Assembly (NCBI RefSeq): GCF_024753215.1
Contig: NZ_JANUGV010000004.1
Span: 1 to 64,000, forward strand
DNA: 64,000 nt
Source: Massilia solisilvae
GTDB taxonomy: Bacteria; Pseudomonadota; Gammaproteobacteria; Burkholderiales; Burkholderiaceae_D
Direction: 5' to 3'
Both the position numbers and the translations under genes were made by a program. Below are positions 26,212 through 34,684 of this stretch, one piece after another; positions within the stretch are counted from its first letter, which is position 1; every line of letters starts with the position of its first letter. Below the pieces are notes generated by a model. It did not search any database. It was given only the letters and a program-made list of their open reading frames with translations, and was not told the origin of the DNA.

Positions 26212-26541
26212 TTAGTCAGTTGTGGCCCAGCCGTTAGCAGGCGCCGGGACGCAGGAAGCGCCGCTGCAGCAGTTCTCGGTCAGGAAGGCGAGCAAGCCGT
26301 TCATCTTGTCGAAGTTGGCGGAATAGATGACGAAGCGGCCCTCGTGCCGGGGCAGGATCAGGCCCGCGTGGGTCAACTCTTTCAGGTGGAAGGACATGGA
26401 GGATGCGGGCGCGCCGAGCGCCTCGGAGATCTTGCTGGCCGCGAGGCCCTCCGGCCCGGCCTGAACGAGCAGCCGGAACGTGGAAAGGCGCGATTCCTGC
26501 GCCAGTGCGGCAAGGGCAGTGATGGCGTCTGTGGTGTTCAT
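26212..26541 (-). CDS. arsR: ArsR arsenite-responsive repressor, C-terminal cysteine type
   Basis: 109 residues with a winged helix (SRLSTFRLLVQAGPEGLAAS, SEALGAPASSMSFHLKEL). The classic ELCVC site of the recognition helix is missing. Instead C91, C92 and C97 lie near the C-terminus (ENCCSGASC), similar to the cysteine arrangement of the Acidithiobacillus ferrooxidans ArsR. ATG 26541 is used rather than an upstream extension without family similarity. It heads the leftward arsR-arsC-acr3-arsN operon, and TTCG-N8-CGAA overlaps its -10. Confidence 0.94.
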   Translation of the reverse strand: MNTTDAITALAALAQESRLSTFRLLVQAGPEGLAASKISEALGAPASSMSFHLKELTHAGLILPRHEGRFVIYSANFDKMNGLLAFLTENCCSGASCVPAPANGWATTD

Positions 26542-26563
26542 CTCAAGCCTTTCAATTTGATTG

Positions 26564-26579
26564 TTCGAGTATAGTCGAA
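26564..26579 (-). promoter_or_regulatory. ArsR operator over the arsR promoter
   Basis: TTCGA-N6-TCGAA dyad (core TTCG-N8-CGAA). Read leftward, the spacer is CTATAC, which gives the -10-like TATACT inside the operator. Binding there would block arsR transcription. Confidence 0.65.
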
Positions 26580-26634
26580 ATCTTTGACCGAGGACAGCGA
26601 CACGAAGAATCATTTCGATATTTCTAGAAATGTG

Positions 26635-26683
26635 TTGACGAACGGAATTGCCCTTGCTATTGTTTGTTCGTCGAATTACGAAC
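26635..26683 (+). promoter_or_regulatory. Promoter and ArsR operator of the arsO-type gene
   Basis: A -35 TTGACG (26635-26640), 17 bp and a -10-like TATTGT (26658-26663) point rightward. The dyad GTTCGT-N6-ACGAAC at 26666-26683 (core TTCG-N8-CGAA, same geometry as the arsR-side operator) covers the expected transcription start. A further palindrome ATTTCTAGAAAT lies at 26620-26631. Confidence 0.65.
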
Positions 26684-26736
26684 GATTAATTCGCCCATTC
26701 TTGAATGCAGTGCAGGACAATACAAGGAGAAGAACG

Positions 26737-28203
26737 ATGAGTACGGATACGACCCCAGACAATCTTCCTGTTGCAGTGCTGGGCGCTGGCCCGGTGGGAC
26801 TGGCCTCTGCCGCCCATCTGCTCGCACGCGGGCTGACCCCGCTGGTCCTTGAGGCCGGCTCTGCCGTCGCGGCCAACCTCGCCACCTACCGCCATGTGCG
26901 GCTGTTCTCACCGTGGCAGTTCAATGTGGACAAGGCCGCGCGCCGCCTGTTGCTGCAACACGGCTGGAATGCGCCCGCCGACGATGGCTTGCCGACCGCC
27001 GGCGAGCTGGTGGACCAGTACCTTGCGCCGTTGGCCAGCCTTCCTGCGCTCGCACCGCATCTCAAGTTCGGCCAGCGCGTTATCGCGATCACCCGCGCCG
27101 GTTTCGACAAAGTGAAGACCAAGGGCAGGGAAGCGGCGCCTTTCATTGTGCGCACGCAGACGGCCGAGGGCCCACAGGAATTCCTGGCGCGCGCGGTGAT
27201 CGACGCCACCGGCACCTGGTCCCATCCCAATCCCCTCGGCGCGAACGGGATCGCGGCGATCGGCGAAAGCGCGCTGTGCGAACGCATCGCCTACGGCATG
27301 CCGGATGTGGCGGGCCAGGAACGCTCGCGCTACGCGGGCCATCGGGTGCTGGTCGTCGGCGCGGGACACTCGGCAGCCGGCAGCTTGCTGGCCCTTGCCC
27401 AGCTGGCGGAACAGGACCCGCGCACCAGCATCGTGTGGGCGACCAGGAGCGGCCAGCTGGCGCGTGTCTTCGGTGGGGGCGACGCCGATGGCTTGCGTGC
27501 GCGCGGCCAGCTTGGCCAGCGCTTGAAGGCGCTGCGCGATTCGGGTTCGCTCGAGATGCACCAGGACTTCCGCATCCGCGAGATCGTCGGATCCGGCGGC
27601 AAGCTGCGCGTGATCGGTGAACCGAAAGACGGCGCCGCGCCGGCGATCGACGGCATCGACCGCATTGTGTGCGCCACCGGCGCGCGACCGGACCTTTCCA
27701 TCACCCGCGAGCTGCGCGTGCGGCATGACCCCTGGCTGGAGAGCACGGACCTGCTCGCGCCGCTGATCGACCCGAACGAACACAGCTGCGGCTCCGTGCG
27801 TCCGCACGGGCACCGCGAACTGGCGCATCCCGAATCCGGCTACTACGCCGTTGGCGCAAAGAGCTACGGCCGCGCCCCCAACTTCCTGATGGCGACCGGG
27901 TACGAACAGGTGCGCTCGGTGGTCGCCGCGCTCGCCGGGGACATGGGCGCTGCCGACGATGTGCAGCTTGAGTTGCCCGAGACGGGTGTGTGCAATACCC
28001 GCCTGGCCTACGAGGACGCGGAGACGGAAAAGCGCTCCGGTTGCTGCGGCGGCCCCGGGCCGCGCGGCAATGCGCAGGACCAGTCCTCCGGCTGCTGCGG
28101 TGACGCCAAACCCGCCGCGGGCACCGGCACGCTTCGACTCAAGGAGCTGCCTGCGCGCTGGTTCCGTATGCTGGCGCTGTCCGGCGCACACTGCTGCGCG
28201 TGA
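26737..28203 (+). CDS. FAD/NAD(P)-binding monooxygenase-like protein of the ars cluster, cysteine-rich tail (ArsO-like)
   Basis: 488 residues. The N-terminal dinucleotide fold is VAVLGAGPVGLASAAHLL and a second Rossmann motif is VLVVGAGHSAAGSLLA, the layout of flavin-dependent monooxygenases and of the ArsO proteins found in ars operons. The C-terminus has a tail with two SGCCG repeats (C436/C437 and C453/C454) and a final pair C486/C487, which could bind As(III). ATG 26737 has AAGGAGA 6 nt upstream. It is divergent from arsR, with operators between, and its stop overlaps the MFS gene. The substrate is unproven. Confidence 0.75.
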   Translation: MSTDTTPDNLPVAVLGAGPVGLASAAHLLARGLTPLVLEAGSAVAANLATYRHVRLFSPWQFNVDKAARRLLLQHGWNAPADDGLPTAGELVDQYLAPLASLPALAPHLKFGQRVIAITRAGFDKVKTKGREAAPFIVRTQTAEGPQEFLARAVIDATGTWSHPNPLGANGIAAIGESALCERIAYGMPDVAGQERSRYAGHRVLVVGAGHSAAGSLLALAQLAEQDPRTSIVWATRSGQLARVFGGGDADGLRARGQLGQRLKALRDSGSLEMHQDFRIREIVGSGGKLRVIGEPKDGAAPAIDGIDRIVCATGARPDLSITRELRVRHDPWLESTDLLAPLIDPNEHSCGSVRPHGHRELAHPESGYYAVGAKSYGRAPNFLMATGYEQVRSVVAALAGDMGAADDVQLELPETGVCNTRLAYEDAETEKRSGCCGGPGPRGNAQDQSSGCCGDAKPAAGTGTLRLKELPARWFRMLALSGAHCCA

Positions 28204-29429
28204 AGATGTCGGGAACATCCACCGCACACGCCCGCGCAACCGTTGGCATTCTCGCCGTCACGCAAATCACCTCCTGGGGGGCGCTCTACTATGCCTTTGC
28301 GGTGGTGGCGCCGCGCATCCAGGCCGAGCTTGGGATGGGGCCGGAGCTCGTGTTTGGCGCCTTCTCATGGAGTTTGCTGGTTTCCGGACTGGCCGCCACC
28401 CCGGTAGGCGTGCTGCTCGACCGCTTCGGCGGGCGCTACGTCATGGCAGCCGGTTCCCTGCTCAGCGCACTAGGCCTGGCTTGGCTCGGTAGCGCGAGCG
28501 GCGTGGTCTCTTACTACGGCGCCTGGAGCCTGATCGGCCTGGCGATGGCGCTCACGCTGTACGAGGCGGCGTTCGCGACCATCAACCGCGAGCTCGCTTC
28601 CGGCGCGCGCCGGGCCATCTCGACGCTGACGCTGTTCGGCGGCCTTGCCAGTACCTTGTTCTGGCCGCTGACGAGCTGGCTCGACGCCAGGCTGGGATGG
28701 CGCGCCACCTTCCTGTGGTATGCCGGCGCGCAAGCGCTGGTGTGCTTTCCCCTGCATTTGCTGCTCGGCCGTGGTGGCGTTTCCAGCAGAGCGGCAAGAA
28801 CCGCCAGTGCGAAGGGGCATACCCTGGCGCAGGCTGTCCGCCAGCCGGTGTTCTGGATGCTGGCATTCGCTTTTTCGGCCAACACCTTTGTCTTTTCCGC
28901 GATGGCGGCCCACCTGATCCCGTTGCTGCGCCAGCTTGGGGTGGCGGCGGGAACTGCGGTCCTGCTGGCCGCCATGATTGGCCCCATGCAGGTAGCGGGC
29001 CGGCTGTGCGAAATGGCATTTGCATGCAGGGTGACGCCGCAGGGCGTTGGCAAGCTCACGTTCGCCACGCTGCCCGCCGCGTTGCTGATCCTTTACCTCG
29101 GCGGCGCGCAGGCGTCGGCCGCGGCCGCATTCTGCATCCTGTACGGGCTCAGTAACGGGATCCTGACCATCGTGCGCGGCACTTTGCCGCAAGCGCTGTT
29201 CGGCAGCGAGCACTATGGTGCGATTGCCGGCGCGATGGCAGCGCCATCGCTGCTGTCAAAGGCCGCGGGCCCTTTGCTGGCGGCCATGTTCCTGCACGCC
29301 TCCGGCACACCGTCGGGGCTAGTGCTGGTGATGCTCGCGGTCTCGGTGATCTCGTTCGCCTTCTATCTGGCGGCCGTACGGGTGGCGCGTGGCCGTTCGA
29401 GCGCATCGCTCGCTATGCCCGTTGACTGA
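28200..29429 (+). CDS. MFS transporter of the ars cluster
   Basis: 409 residues, twelve membrane helices. The MFS signature after helix 2 is GVLLDRFGGRYVM. The GTG at 28200 overlaps the previous stop codon (GTGA); ATG 28206 is the alternative start. Coupled to the flavoprotein gene and flanked by ArsR genes, it probably exports an arsenic compound; MFS proteins ArsJ and ArsK have that role in other bacteria. Which arsenical it carries cannot be read here. Confidence 0.8.
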   Translation: MKMSGTSTAHARATVGILAVTQITSWGALYYAFAVVAPRIQAELGMGPELVFGAFSWSLLVSGLAATPVGVLLDRFGGRYVMAAGSLLSALGLAWLGSASGVVSYYGAWSLIGLAMALTLYEAAFATINRELASGARRAISTLTLFGGLASTLFWPLTSWLDARLGWRATFLWYAGAQALVCFPLHLLLGRGGVSSRAARTASAKGHTLAQAVRQPVFWMLAFAFSANTFVFSAMAAHLIPLLRQLGVAAGTAVLLAAMIGPMQVAGRLCEMAFACRVTPQGVGKLTFATLPAALLILYLGGAQASAAAAFCILYGLSNGILTIVRGTLPQALFGSEHYGAIAGAMAAPSLLSKAAGPLLAAMFLHASGTPSGLVLVMLAVSVISFAFYLAAVRVARGRSSASLAMPVD

Positions 29430-29463
29430 TGTTATGCTGATCCGCCCGACAACCGATGACCCG

Positions 29464-29781
29464 ATGACCAGTTCCTGCTGCGGCCCGCGCCCGGGCGCAA
29501 ACGACGCCCCCGACATTGACGCCGATGACCTTGCGCGCATGTGCAAAGCGCTCGGCCATCCTGCCCGCGTGCGCCTGCTCAGGCACCTGGCGGACTATGG
29601 CGATTGCTATTTCGGGAAGCTGACCGACGTGCTGCCGCTGGCCGCCTCCACGATCTCGCAGCACGTCACGATCCTGAAAGAGGCCGGCCTGATCGAAGGC
29701 GCGGCCGACGACAAGCGTGTGTGCTATTGCGTCAACAAGGAACGGCTGGCGCAGTTGAAGCAGGCGATCGGGCTTCTGTAG
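29464..29781 (+). CDS. Second ArsR/SmtB family regulator
   Basis: 105 residues from ATG 29464 (ATG 29434 is possible). The N-terminal SSCCGP pair, the cysteine in YGDCYFGKL and the CYC motif near the C-terminus offer metalloid ligands. The winged helix is HPARVRLLRHLADYGD and SSTISQHVTILKEAGL-like (ASTISQHVTILKEAG). It follows the MFS gene by 34 bp on the same strand, so the island has two ArsR proteins with different cysteine layouts, perhaps responding to different arsenic species. Confidence 0.85.
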   Translation: MTSSCCGPRPGANDAPDIDADDLARMCKALGHPARVRLLRHLADYGDCYFGKLTDVLPLAASTISQHVTILKEAGLIEGAADDKRVCYCVNKERLAQLKQAIGLL

Positions 29782-29882
29782 CATTCGCTGGCCGAGCGTT
29801 TCATGATGTTCGCGCGGCCAAACCGGCCGCCGATTCATGAGCGGGATTCGCACGGGCCGCAAGTCGCCAGCAACCGTTGACC

Positions 29883-30272
29883 TTAGTGTGACCGGTCCGC
29901 AATCGCCTGGTGCTGTTTCAGCGCCGGCTCCTCGCTGGCCTGCTCGTCCTTCATCTCGCGGCTGAGGAAGAAGTTCAGCGCTGTTCGGATGATCGCGATG
30001 GCGGCCAGTTTGCCGATCCGGTCCCAGCTCGGCGCGACCGACGTGGACAGGATGTCGGCTGCCAGCTGCAGTTCCAGCGCAAGGGTCAGGAAACGCGCGA
30101 ATGACAGCCGGATCGGGGTGAAGCGGGCCTGCTGGCTGACGGTGGCGTGCCGGACCAGGCCGACGACGACCACGACCACGCCGGCCGCGATGATCAGGGC
30201 GCCCAGCGTCTCCACCAGCAGCCGCAGCCATTCCACGTAGTACTGTACCTGTTCCTCGACCTGGCCGAACAT
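29883..30272 (-). CDS. DUF1622 family membrane protein
   Basis: 129 residues with three hydrophobic segments: LVETLGALIIAAGVVVVVVG, a central LTLALELQLAADIL region that matches the DUF1622 family, and LAAIAIIRTALNFFL. Function is unknown. ATG 30272 is preferred over the frame opening at 30290 because a G-run lies just upstream. It is downstream of mscS on the same strand with a 79-bp gap. Confidence 0.8.
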   Translation of the reverse strand: MFGQVEEQVQYYVEWLRLLVETLGALIIAAGVVVVVVGLVRHATVSQQARFTPIRLSFARFLTLALELQLAADILSTSVAPSWDRIGKLAAIAIIRTALNFFLSREMKDEQASEEPALKQHQAIADRSH

Positions 30273-30351
30273 GCATGCCCCCCAGGCCACATGCTAGCCG
30301 AACAGGTCGTTTGAGGACGTACGATTGCTGCAGCCTGGCCGAGCCCGCGGC

Positions 30352-31458
30352 TCATGCCGGGTCGGTGGTGGGAACCCCCTTGCCGCTGACTGTGCCGGCG
30401 ACCGAAGTCACCCCCACGGCGGCGGCATCGACCAGGTGCAGGGTCTGCGTCGGGAATGCAAATTCGATGCCGCGCCGCCCGAACTCGACGTACAGCTGGA
30501 CGTAGATTTCCTGCTGCACGTCCATGTACACCTTGAAATCGGGGTCGTTGACGATGTAGACGGCCTCGAAGTTGAGCGAGGAGGGCCCGAAGCCGCTGAA
30601 ATGGGCGCGGTCGAACGTCACCGCCGGCTGGGCGCGGATGATATTCTCGATCAGCTGCGGAATCACCCGGATGTCGCTCTCGGAGATGCCGTACACCACG
30701 CCAATGGTAAAGACGATTCGGCGGCTCTCCATGCGCTTCATGTTGTGAATGCGGCTCTTGAGCAGGTCGGCGTTCGAGAACACGATCTGCTCGCCGTTCA
30801 GGCTGCGCACACGCGTGGTCTTCAGCCCCACATGCTCCACTGTGCCGGCGACGCCGCTGACGTTGATCGAATCGCCGATCACGAACGGCTTGTCGAGCAC
30901 GATCGACAGGGAGGCGAACAGGTCGCCCAGAATGTTCTGCACCGCGAGTGCGACCGCGATACCGCCAATGCCCAGGCTCGCCACCAGCGTCGTGATGTTG
31001 AAGCCGAGGTTGTCCAGCACCATCAGCGCGATGATCGCCCACAAGGCCAGACGGGCGACGAACCCGATCGCCGCCGCCGAGGTGGCGCGCGCCGGGTCTT
31101 CGTCGCGGCGCGCACGGTAGTAGCCAAGCCATGCGCGCACGCCGCGGTCCGCCCAGATCGCAACCTGGAGCAGGGCGGCGGTGATGGCGGCGCGCTGCAG
31201 GAACAGGTGGGCGCCGGCGCTCAGCCGCAGCGTGGCCGCGCCCGCGTACAGCCCCACCGCCGCCAGCAGCACGAGATGGGTCGAGTCGAGTGCCGCGACG
31301 GCGATGTCGTCAATGCGCGTTTCGGTGCGCGCCGCCAGAACGCCAAGGCGGCGCACCAGCACCCGCTTGACCACGACCAGGCCGAGTGTGACGGCAACGG
31401 CGATGGCGGTGGCGGCGGTCCAGGCGCTGGTCGTGTTATCGAGGAAAACGTAATTCAT
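30352..31458 (-). CDS. Mechanosensitive ion channel MscS family
   Basis: 368 residues. About four membrane helices are followed by the pore-lining region LGIGGIAVALAVQNILGDLF, ASLSIVLDKPFVIGDSI, the MscS beta domain (VEHVGLKTTRVRSLNGEQIV FSN) and a cytoplasmic alpha/beta domain. It releases solutes on hypo-osmotic shock. The family length is normal for larger MscS homologues. AAAGGATC precedes the ATG. It lies 39 bp after the DUF389 gene, so an operon of membrane proteins is likely. Confidence 0.93.
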   Translation of the reverse strand: MNYVFLDNTTSAWTAATAIAVAVTLGLVVVKRVLVRRLGVLAARTETRIDDIAVAALDSTHLVLLAAVGLYAGAATLRLSAGAHLFLQRAAITAALLQVAIWADRGVRAWLGYYRARRDEDPARATSAAAIGFVARLALWAIIALMVLDNLGFNITTLVASLGIGGIAVALAVQNILGDLFASLSIVLDKPFVIGDSINVSGVAGTVEHVGLKTTRVRSLNGEQIVFSNADLLKSRIHNMKRMESRRIVFTIGVVYGISESDIRVIPQLIENIIRAQPAVTFDRAHFSGFGPSSLNFEAVYIVNDPDFKVYMDVQQEIYVQLYVEFGRRGIEFAFPTQTLHLVDAAAVGVTSVAGTVSGKGVPTTDPA

Positions 31459-31497
31459 CCAGTGATCCTTTGGGCAAATTGCAGAGGAGGGCGCTAT

Positions 31498-32943
31498 TCA
31501 GGTGCGCTTGTCCGAGCCGGATTTGCGCCGCTTGTTCTGTGCCACTGCCGCCGGTTGTGGTCGAGCGGGAAGCTGGACCAGTTCCAGCCGGGCTCCGTGC
31601 AGGCGCACCCCGAGGCCGGCCTTGATCCGGTCCAGATCGCCATTGTCCAATGCCGGCTGGGCCTGGATCAGCACGACCGTGACCGGCGCCGGCGCCTGGT
31701 TGCCGGCGGCCGGCGCGGTGGCTGGCGTGGCCTCATTTGCCGGGGCCGCGGTATCCGGCCGGGTTGCCGCAGTACCGTCGGCGATCGAAATTCTCTCGAT
31801 GGACGGGTACTGCGCCAGCACCTCCTGAATGATCTCGCCTTGCAGCGCCTTCGCTTCCTGCATCTTCGACAGCTGCAGGTTCAGCTCATCGGCCTTGGAT
31901 GCGCGGTCGCGCAGCTCGTCGATGGTGCTGTTGTAGATGTCGCGTTTGAGCTCGTCGCGCAGGGCCGCCAGGTCCACCTTCTCCTGCCCCACGTGCCGCA
32001 CCACCAGCGTCGCCTTGGCGAAGCCGCCCGAGCGCAGTTGGCCGGACAGCCGTGCCTGCGCGGCCGCAGTCAGCGGGTTGCCGCCCAGCGTGACGGCCAC
32101 GCGGCGCGCCCGCACCGAGACGTCGCGCGAGAGGATGAAGGAGCCCGGCTGGGTCTCGAGCTCGCGCAGCACTTCCTTGCTGGTGGCGAGGAACATCTGG
32201 TCGCGCACCATACCATAGGCAAGGTAGCCGCTGGGCAGGGCCAGCGCCAGCACCCCGATCGCGATCACGGCGTGGGCGCGGCGCTGCAGCGTGGGGGTTG
32301 CCTGTTCGTGTTCCGGAAAGCCCATCAGCTTGACGAACAGGAAGGTGGACAGCGCGATGAAAAACGCGTTGATGGCGAACAGATAGGCCGCGCCCAACAG
32401 GAAGTCCCAGTTGTGCGTGGCCAGGCCGTAGCCGACGGTGCACAGCGGCGGCATCAGCGCGGTGGCGATGGCCGCACCCGGAATCACGGTCGATTCCTCG
32501 CGCCGGGTCTGGGCGATGATGCCGGCGCAGCCGCCGAAGAACGCGATCAGCACGTCCCACAGGTTGGGTGTGGTGCGGGCGACCAGTTCCGACTGCGCCT
32601 GGGTCAGCGGGCTGACCAGGAAATACAGGCTCGAGGTCAGCACGCTCAGGACGGCAAAGATCAGCAGGCTGCGCGCGGCGCTGCGAATCAGGGCAAAGTC
32701 GCTGATGGCCGCGCCATAGCCGATGCCAAGGATTGGCCGCATCAACGGGGAGATGAGCATGGCGCCGATGATCACGGCCGCCGAGTTGACGTTCAGGCCA
32801 ACCGAGGCAATGAGAATGGCGAAGAACAGCACCCAGAGGTTGGTCCCGCCGATGCGCACGCCGGCGCGGATGCTGTGGTCGATAACGTCGTGGTCGTGCT
32901 GGTCCTGCCTGAGGTCGAAGAGGTTTTTGAGGGCATGAAACAT
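31498..32943 (-). CDS. DUF389 (TIGR00341-type) membrane protein with periplasmic C-terminal domain
   Basis: 481 residues. The N-terminal half is the DUF389 hydrophobic domain with repeated helices (NLWVLFFAILIASVGLNVNS, AAVIIGAMLISPLMRPI). The C-terminal 260 residues are soluble: a segment with coiled-coil character (DELRDRASKADELNLQLSKM) and a Pro/Ala-rich linker, then a small domain ending in a basic tail KRRKSGSDKR. ATG 32943 follows a TTG one codon earlier. Function is unknown. Confidence 0.85.
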   Translation of the reverse strand: MFHALKNLFDLRQDQHDHDVIDHSIRAGVRIGGTNLWVLFFAILIASVGLNVNSAAVIIGAMLISPLMRPILGIGYGAAISDFALIRSAARSLLIFAVLSVLTSSLYFLVSPLTQAQSELVARTTPNLWDVLIAFFGGCAGIIAQTRREESTVIPGAAIATALMPPLCTVGYGLATHNWDFLLGAAYLFAINAFFIALSTFLFVKLMGFPEHEQATPTLQRRAHAVIAIGVLALALPSGYLAYGMVRDQMFLATSKEVLRELETQPGSFILSRDVSVRARRVAVTLGGNPLTAAAQARLSGQLRSGGFAKATLVVRHVGQEKVDLAALRDELKRDIYNSTIDELRDRASKADELNLQLSKMQEAKALQGEIIQEVLAQYPSIERISIADGTAATRPDTAAPANEATPATAPAAGNQAPAPVTVVLIQAQPALDNGDLDRIKAGLGVRLHGARLELVQLPARPQPAAVAQNKRRKSGSDKRT

Positions 32944-33048
32944 CAATGCGGCCTTTTCTGTCGGGCGCCGCGCGCAGCGGTGCCGGTGAGAGGAGCTGCC
33001 GCGGGCAGCCGTCGAAGGCTGTATCCTAACTCAACAATTGCCTCTGCA

Positions 33049-33945
33049 TCAGGCCGGCAGCGGCAACAGGACCGAACGCGACGCCTGCAGCAGCGCCGCG
33101 CCCATGCGCTCCAGGCGCGCCGGCTGGATCCGCCACGCATGCCAGTACAGCGGAACGTCCACGTGCAGGCCCGGCGTCAGGTCCACCAGCGCGCCGGCTT
33201 GCAGCATCGTCGCGCACTGTTCCAGGGGCAGCATGCCGTAGCCCAGGCCCAGCCGAATCGCTTCGGCGTAGGGTTCGCTGGCCGGCACATAGTGGAACGG
33301 ATACGCGCCTTCCGGCAGGCCGAAGTGCTGCAGCAGAAAGTTGGTCTGCAACAGGTCCTTGCGATCGAAGACCATCACCGGAGCGCGCCGCGCGGCCTCG
33401 CGGTTCATCCCGGCCGGGAACCAGCGCCTGGCAAACTCCGGCGCGGCGACCATGCGGTAGCGCATCAGGCCCAGCGGCGTGACGCTGCAGCCGCGCACCG
33501 GCGCGGCGACCGACGAAATGCAGGCGACCGCCTGGCCTTGTTCGAGCAGGGCCGCAGTGTGCCCCTGGTTGTCCAGCACGAACTCGACCAGCAACTGTTC
33601 CGTGAGCAGGATGGGCGCGAGCGCCGGCAACAGCCAGGTGGCGAGCGTGTCGTTGTTCACCGCGAGCGCAACGCGGGCCGGGCCGGCATCGTTGCTCAGC
33701 TCGGCAAGGAACTCCGCCTCCAGCAGCGCGCGCCGCCGCAGGAACTGCAGCAGCCGGATGCCGGCAGCGGTCGGCCGGCACGGACGGGAGCGCACGAGCA
33801 AGGGGGCGCCCATGTCGTGCTCGAGCGCGGCAATACGCTGCGAGACGGCCGATGGCGTGATGTGCAGCTGGACTGCCGCCTGCTCGAAGCTGCCGTGGTC
33901 GATGGCGGCGACAAACGCTTCGCTGCGGCGTGGATCGATGTTCAT
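33049..33945 (-). CDS. argP: ArgP-type LysR regulator (chromosome initiation inhibitor IciA)
   Basis: 298 residues, LysR family: HTH at about residues 3-60 (RRSEAFVAAIDHGSFEQAAV, LHITPSAVSQRIAALE). The effector domain matches ArgP in length and in VFDRKDLLQTNFL and YPFHYVPASEPYAEAIRLG. ArgP activates argO in response to arginine or lysine. The divergent partner at 34049 is an argO-type exporter, which supports the call. The frame is open further upstream, but ATG 33945 gives the correct N-terminus. Confidence 0.9.
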   Translation of the reverse strand: MNIDPRRSEAFVAAIDHGSFEQAAVQLHITPSAVSQRIAALEHDMGAPLLVRSRPCRPTAAGIRLLQFLRRRALLEAEFLAELSNDAGPARVALAVNNDTLATWLLPALAPILLTEQLLVEFVLDNQGHTAALLEQGQAVACISSVAAPVRGCSVTPLGLMRYRMVAAPEFARRWFPAGMNREAARRAPVMVFDRKDLLQTNFLLQHFGLPEGAYPFHYVPASEPYAEAIRLGLGYGMLPLEQCATMLQAGALVDLTPGLHVDVPLYWHAWRIQPARLERMGAALLQASRSVLLPLPA

Positions 33946-34048
33946 ACAATTAGCACGGCTTATGGCTCGGTATATTTCGTTAATATAGTTGATGCGGCAG
34001 GGCGGGGGAAGGCATGCTCGGGTTTTCGACGAACAGAAGGAGCAAGCA

Positions 34049-34663
34049 GTGTTTTCCCAACAGGTTTTCGTGCAGGGACTGGGCATGGGCGCCAGCCTGA
34101 TCATGCCGATCGGCGCCCAGAACGCCCATGTGATCCGCACCGCCATCCGCGGCCGGCACGTGGGGCTGACAGTGGTCATTTGCGTGCTGGTGGACGTGAT
34201 CCTGATCGCCCTGGGGATGGCCGGCCTTGGCGCGGTGGTCGAGTCGTCGCCGCTGGTGCTGGCCGCCTGCCGTTACGGCGGAGCGGCCTTCCTGCTGTGG
34301 TACGGATTGCGTTGCCTTGGCAGTTCCTGGAAAGGCGGCGACGGGCCGTCACTGGCCGCGGGAGCACAGACCGGCACCGCAAGCACGGCGGTGGCCACGG
34401 TGCTGGCGATGTCGCTGCTTAATCCCCATGTGTACCTGGATACCGTGGTGCTGCTGGGCGCGGTGGGCAGCAGCTTGGCCGCAGGTCACCGCAGCTCGTT
34501 CGCGGCCGGCGCGATGGCGGCCTCGCTGTTGTGGTTCTCGGCACTGGGGCTGCTGGCGTGGCGCTGCGCTTTCGTGCTCGGCCGGCCAGCAGTGTGGCGC
34601 GTGGTGGAGGCGCTCACCGGCGCCACCATGCTGGTGCTGGCGGGATTGCTGCTGCGTGGCTGA
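34049..34663 (+). CDS. argO: LysE/ArgO amino-acid exporter
   Basis: 204 residues, six membrane helices, LysE superfamily: GLGMGASLIMPIGAQNAHVI is the signature start. It exports basic amino acids such as arginine or canavanine. GTG 34049 is the start, with AGAAGGAG 6 nt upstream; no in-frame ATG fits. It is divergent from argP with a 103-bp control region. It is close to ilvD on the opposite strand, with only 21 bp between stops. Confidence 0.9.
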   Translation: MFSQQVFVQGLGMGASLIMPIGAQNAHVIRTAIRGRHVGLTVVICVLVDVILIALGMAGLGAVVESSPLVLAACRYGGAAFLLWYGLRCLGSSWKGGDGPSLAAGAQTGTASTAVATVLAMSLLNPHVYLDTVVLLGAVGSSLAAGHRSSFAAGAMAASLLWFSALGLLAWRCAFVLGRPAVWRVVEALTGATMLVLAGLLLRG

Positions 34664-34684
34664 AGCGAATCCCGCCGCGCGCGA

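Noticed and set aside
24522..26237. A 571-codon plus-strand frame opposite acr3 and arsC
   Set aside because: Antisense to two genes with clear family motifs; composition is typical of a shadow frame.
30325..34422. A plus-strand open frame of more than 1,300 codons opposite the MscS, DUF389 and argP genes
   Set aside because: It is antisense to well-supported genes; high GC leaves the opposite frame free of stops. Its translation is rich in His, Gln, Arg and Asp without domain character.
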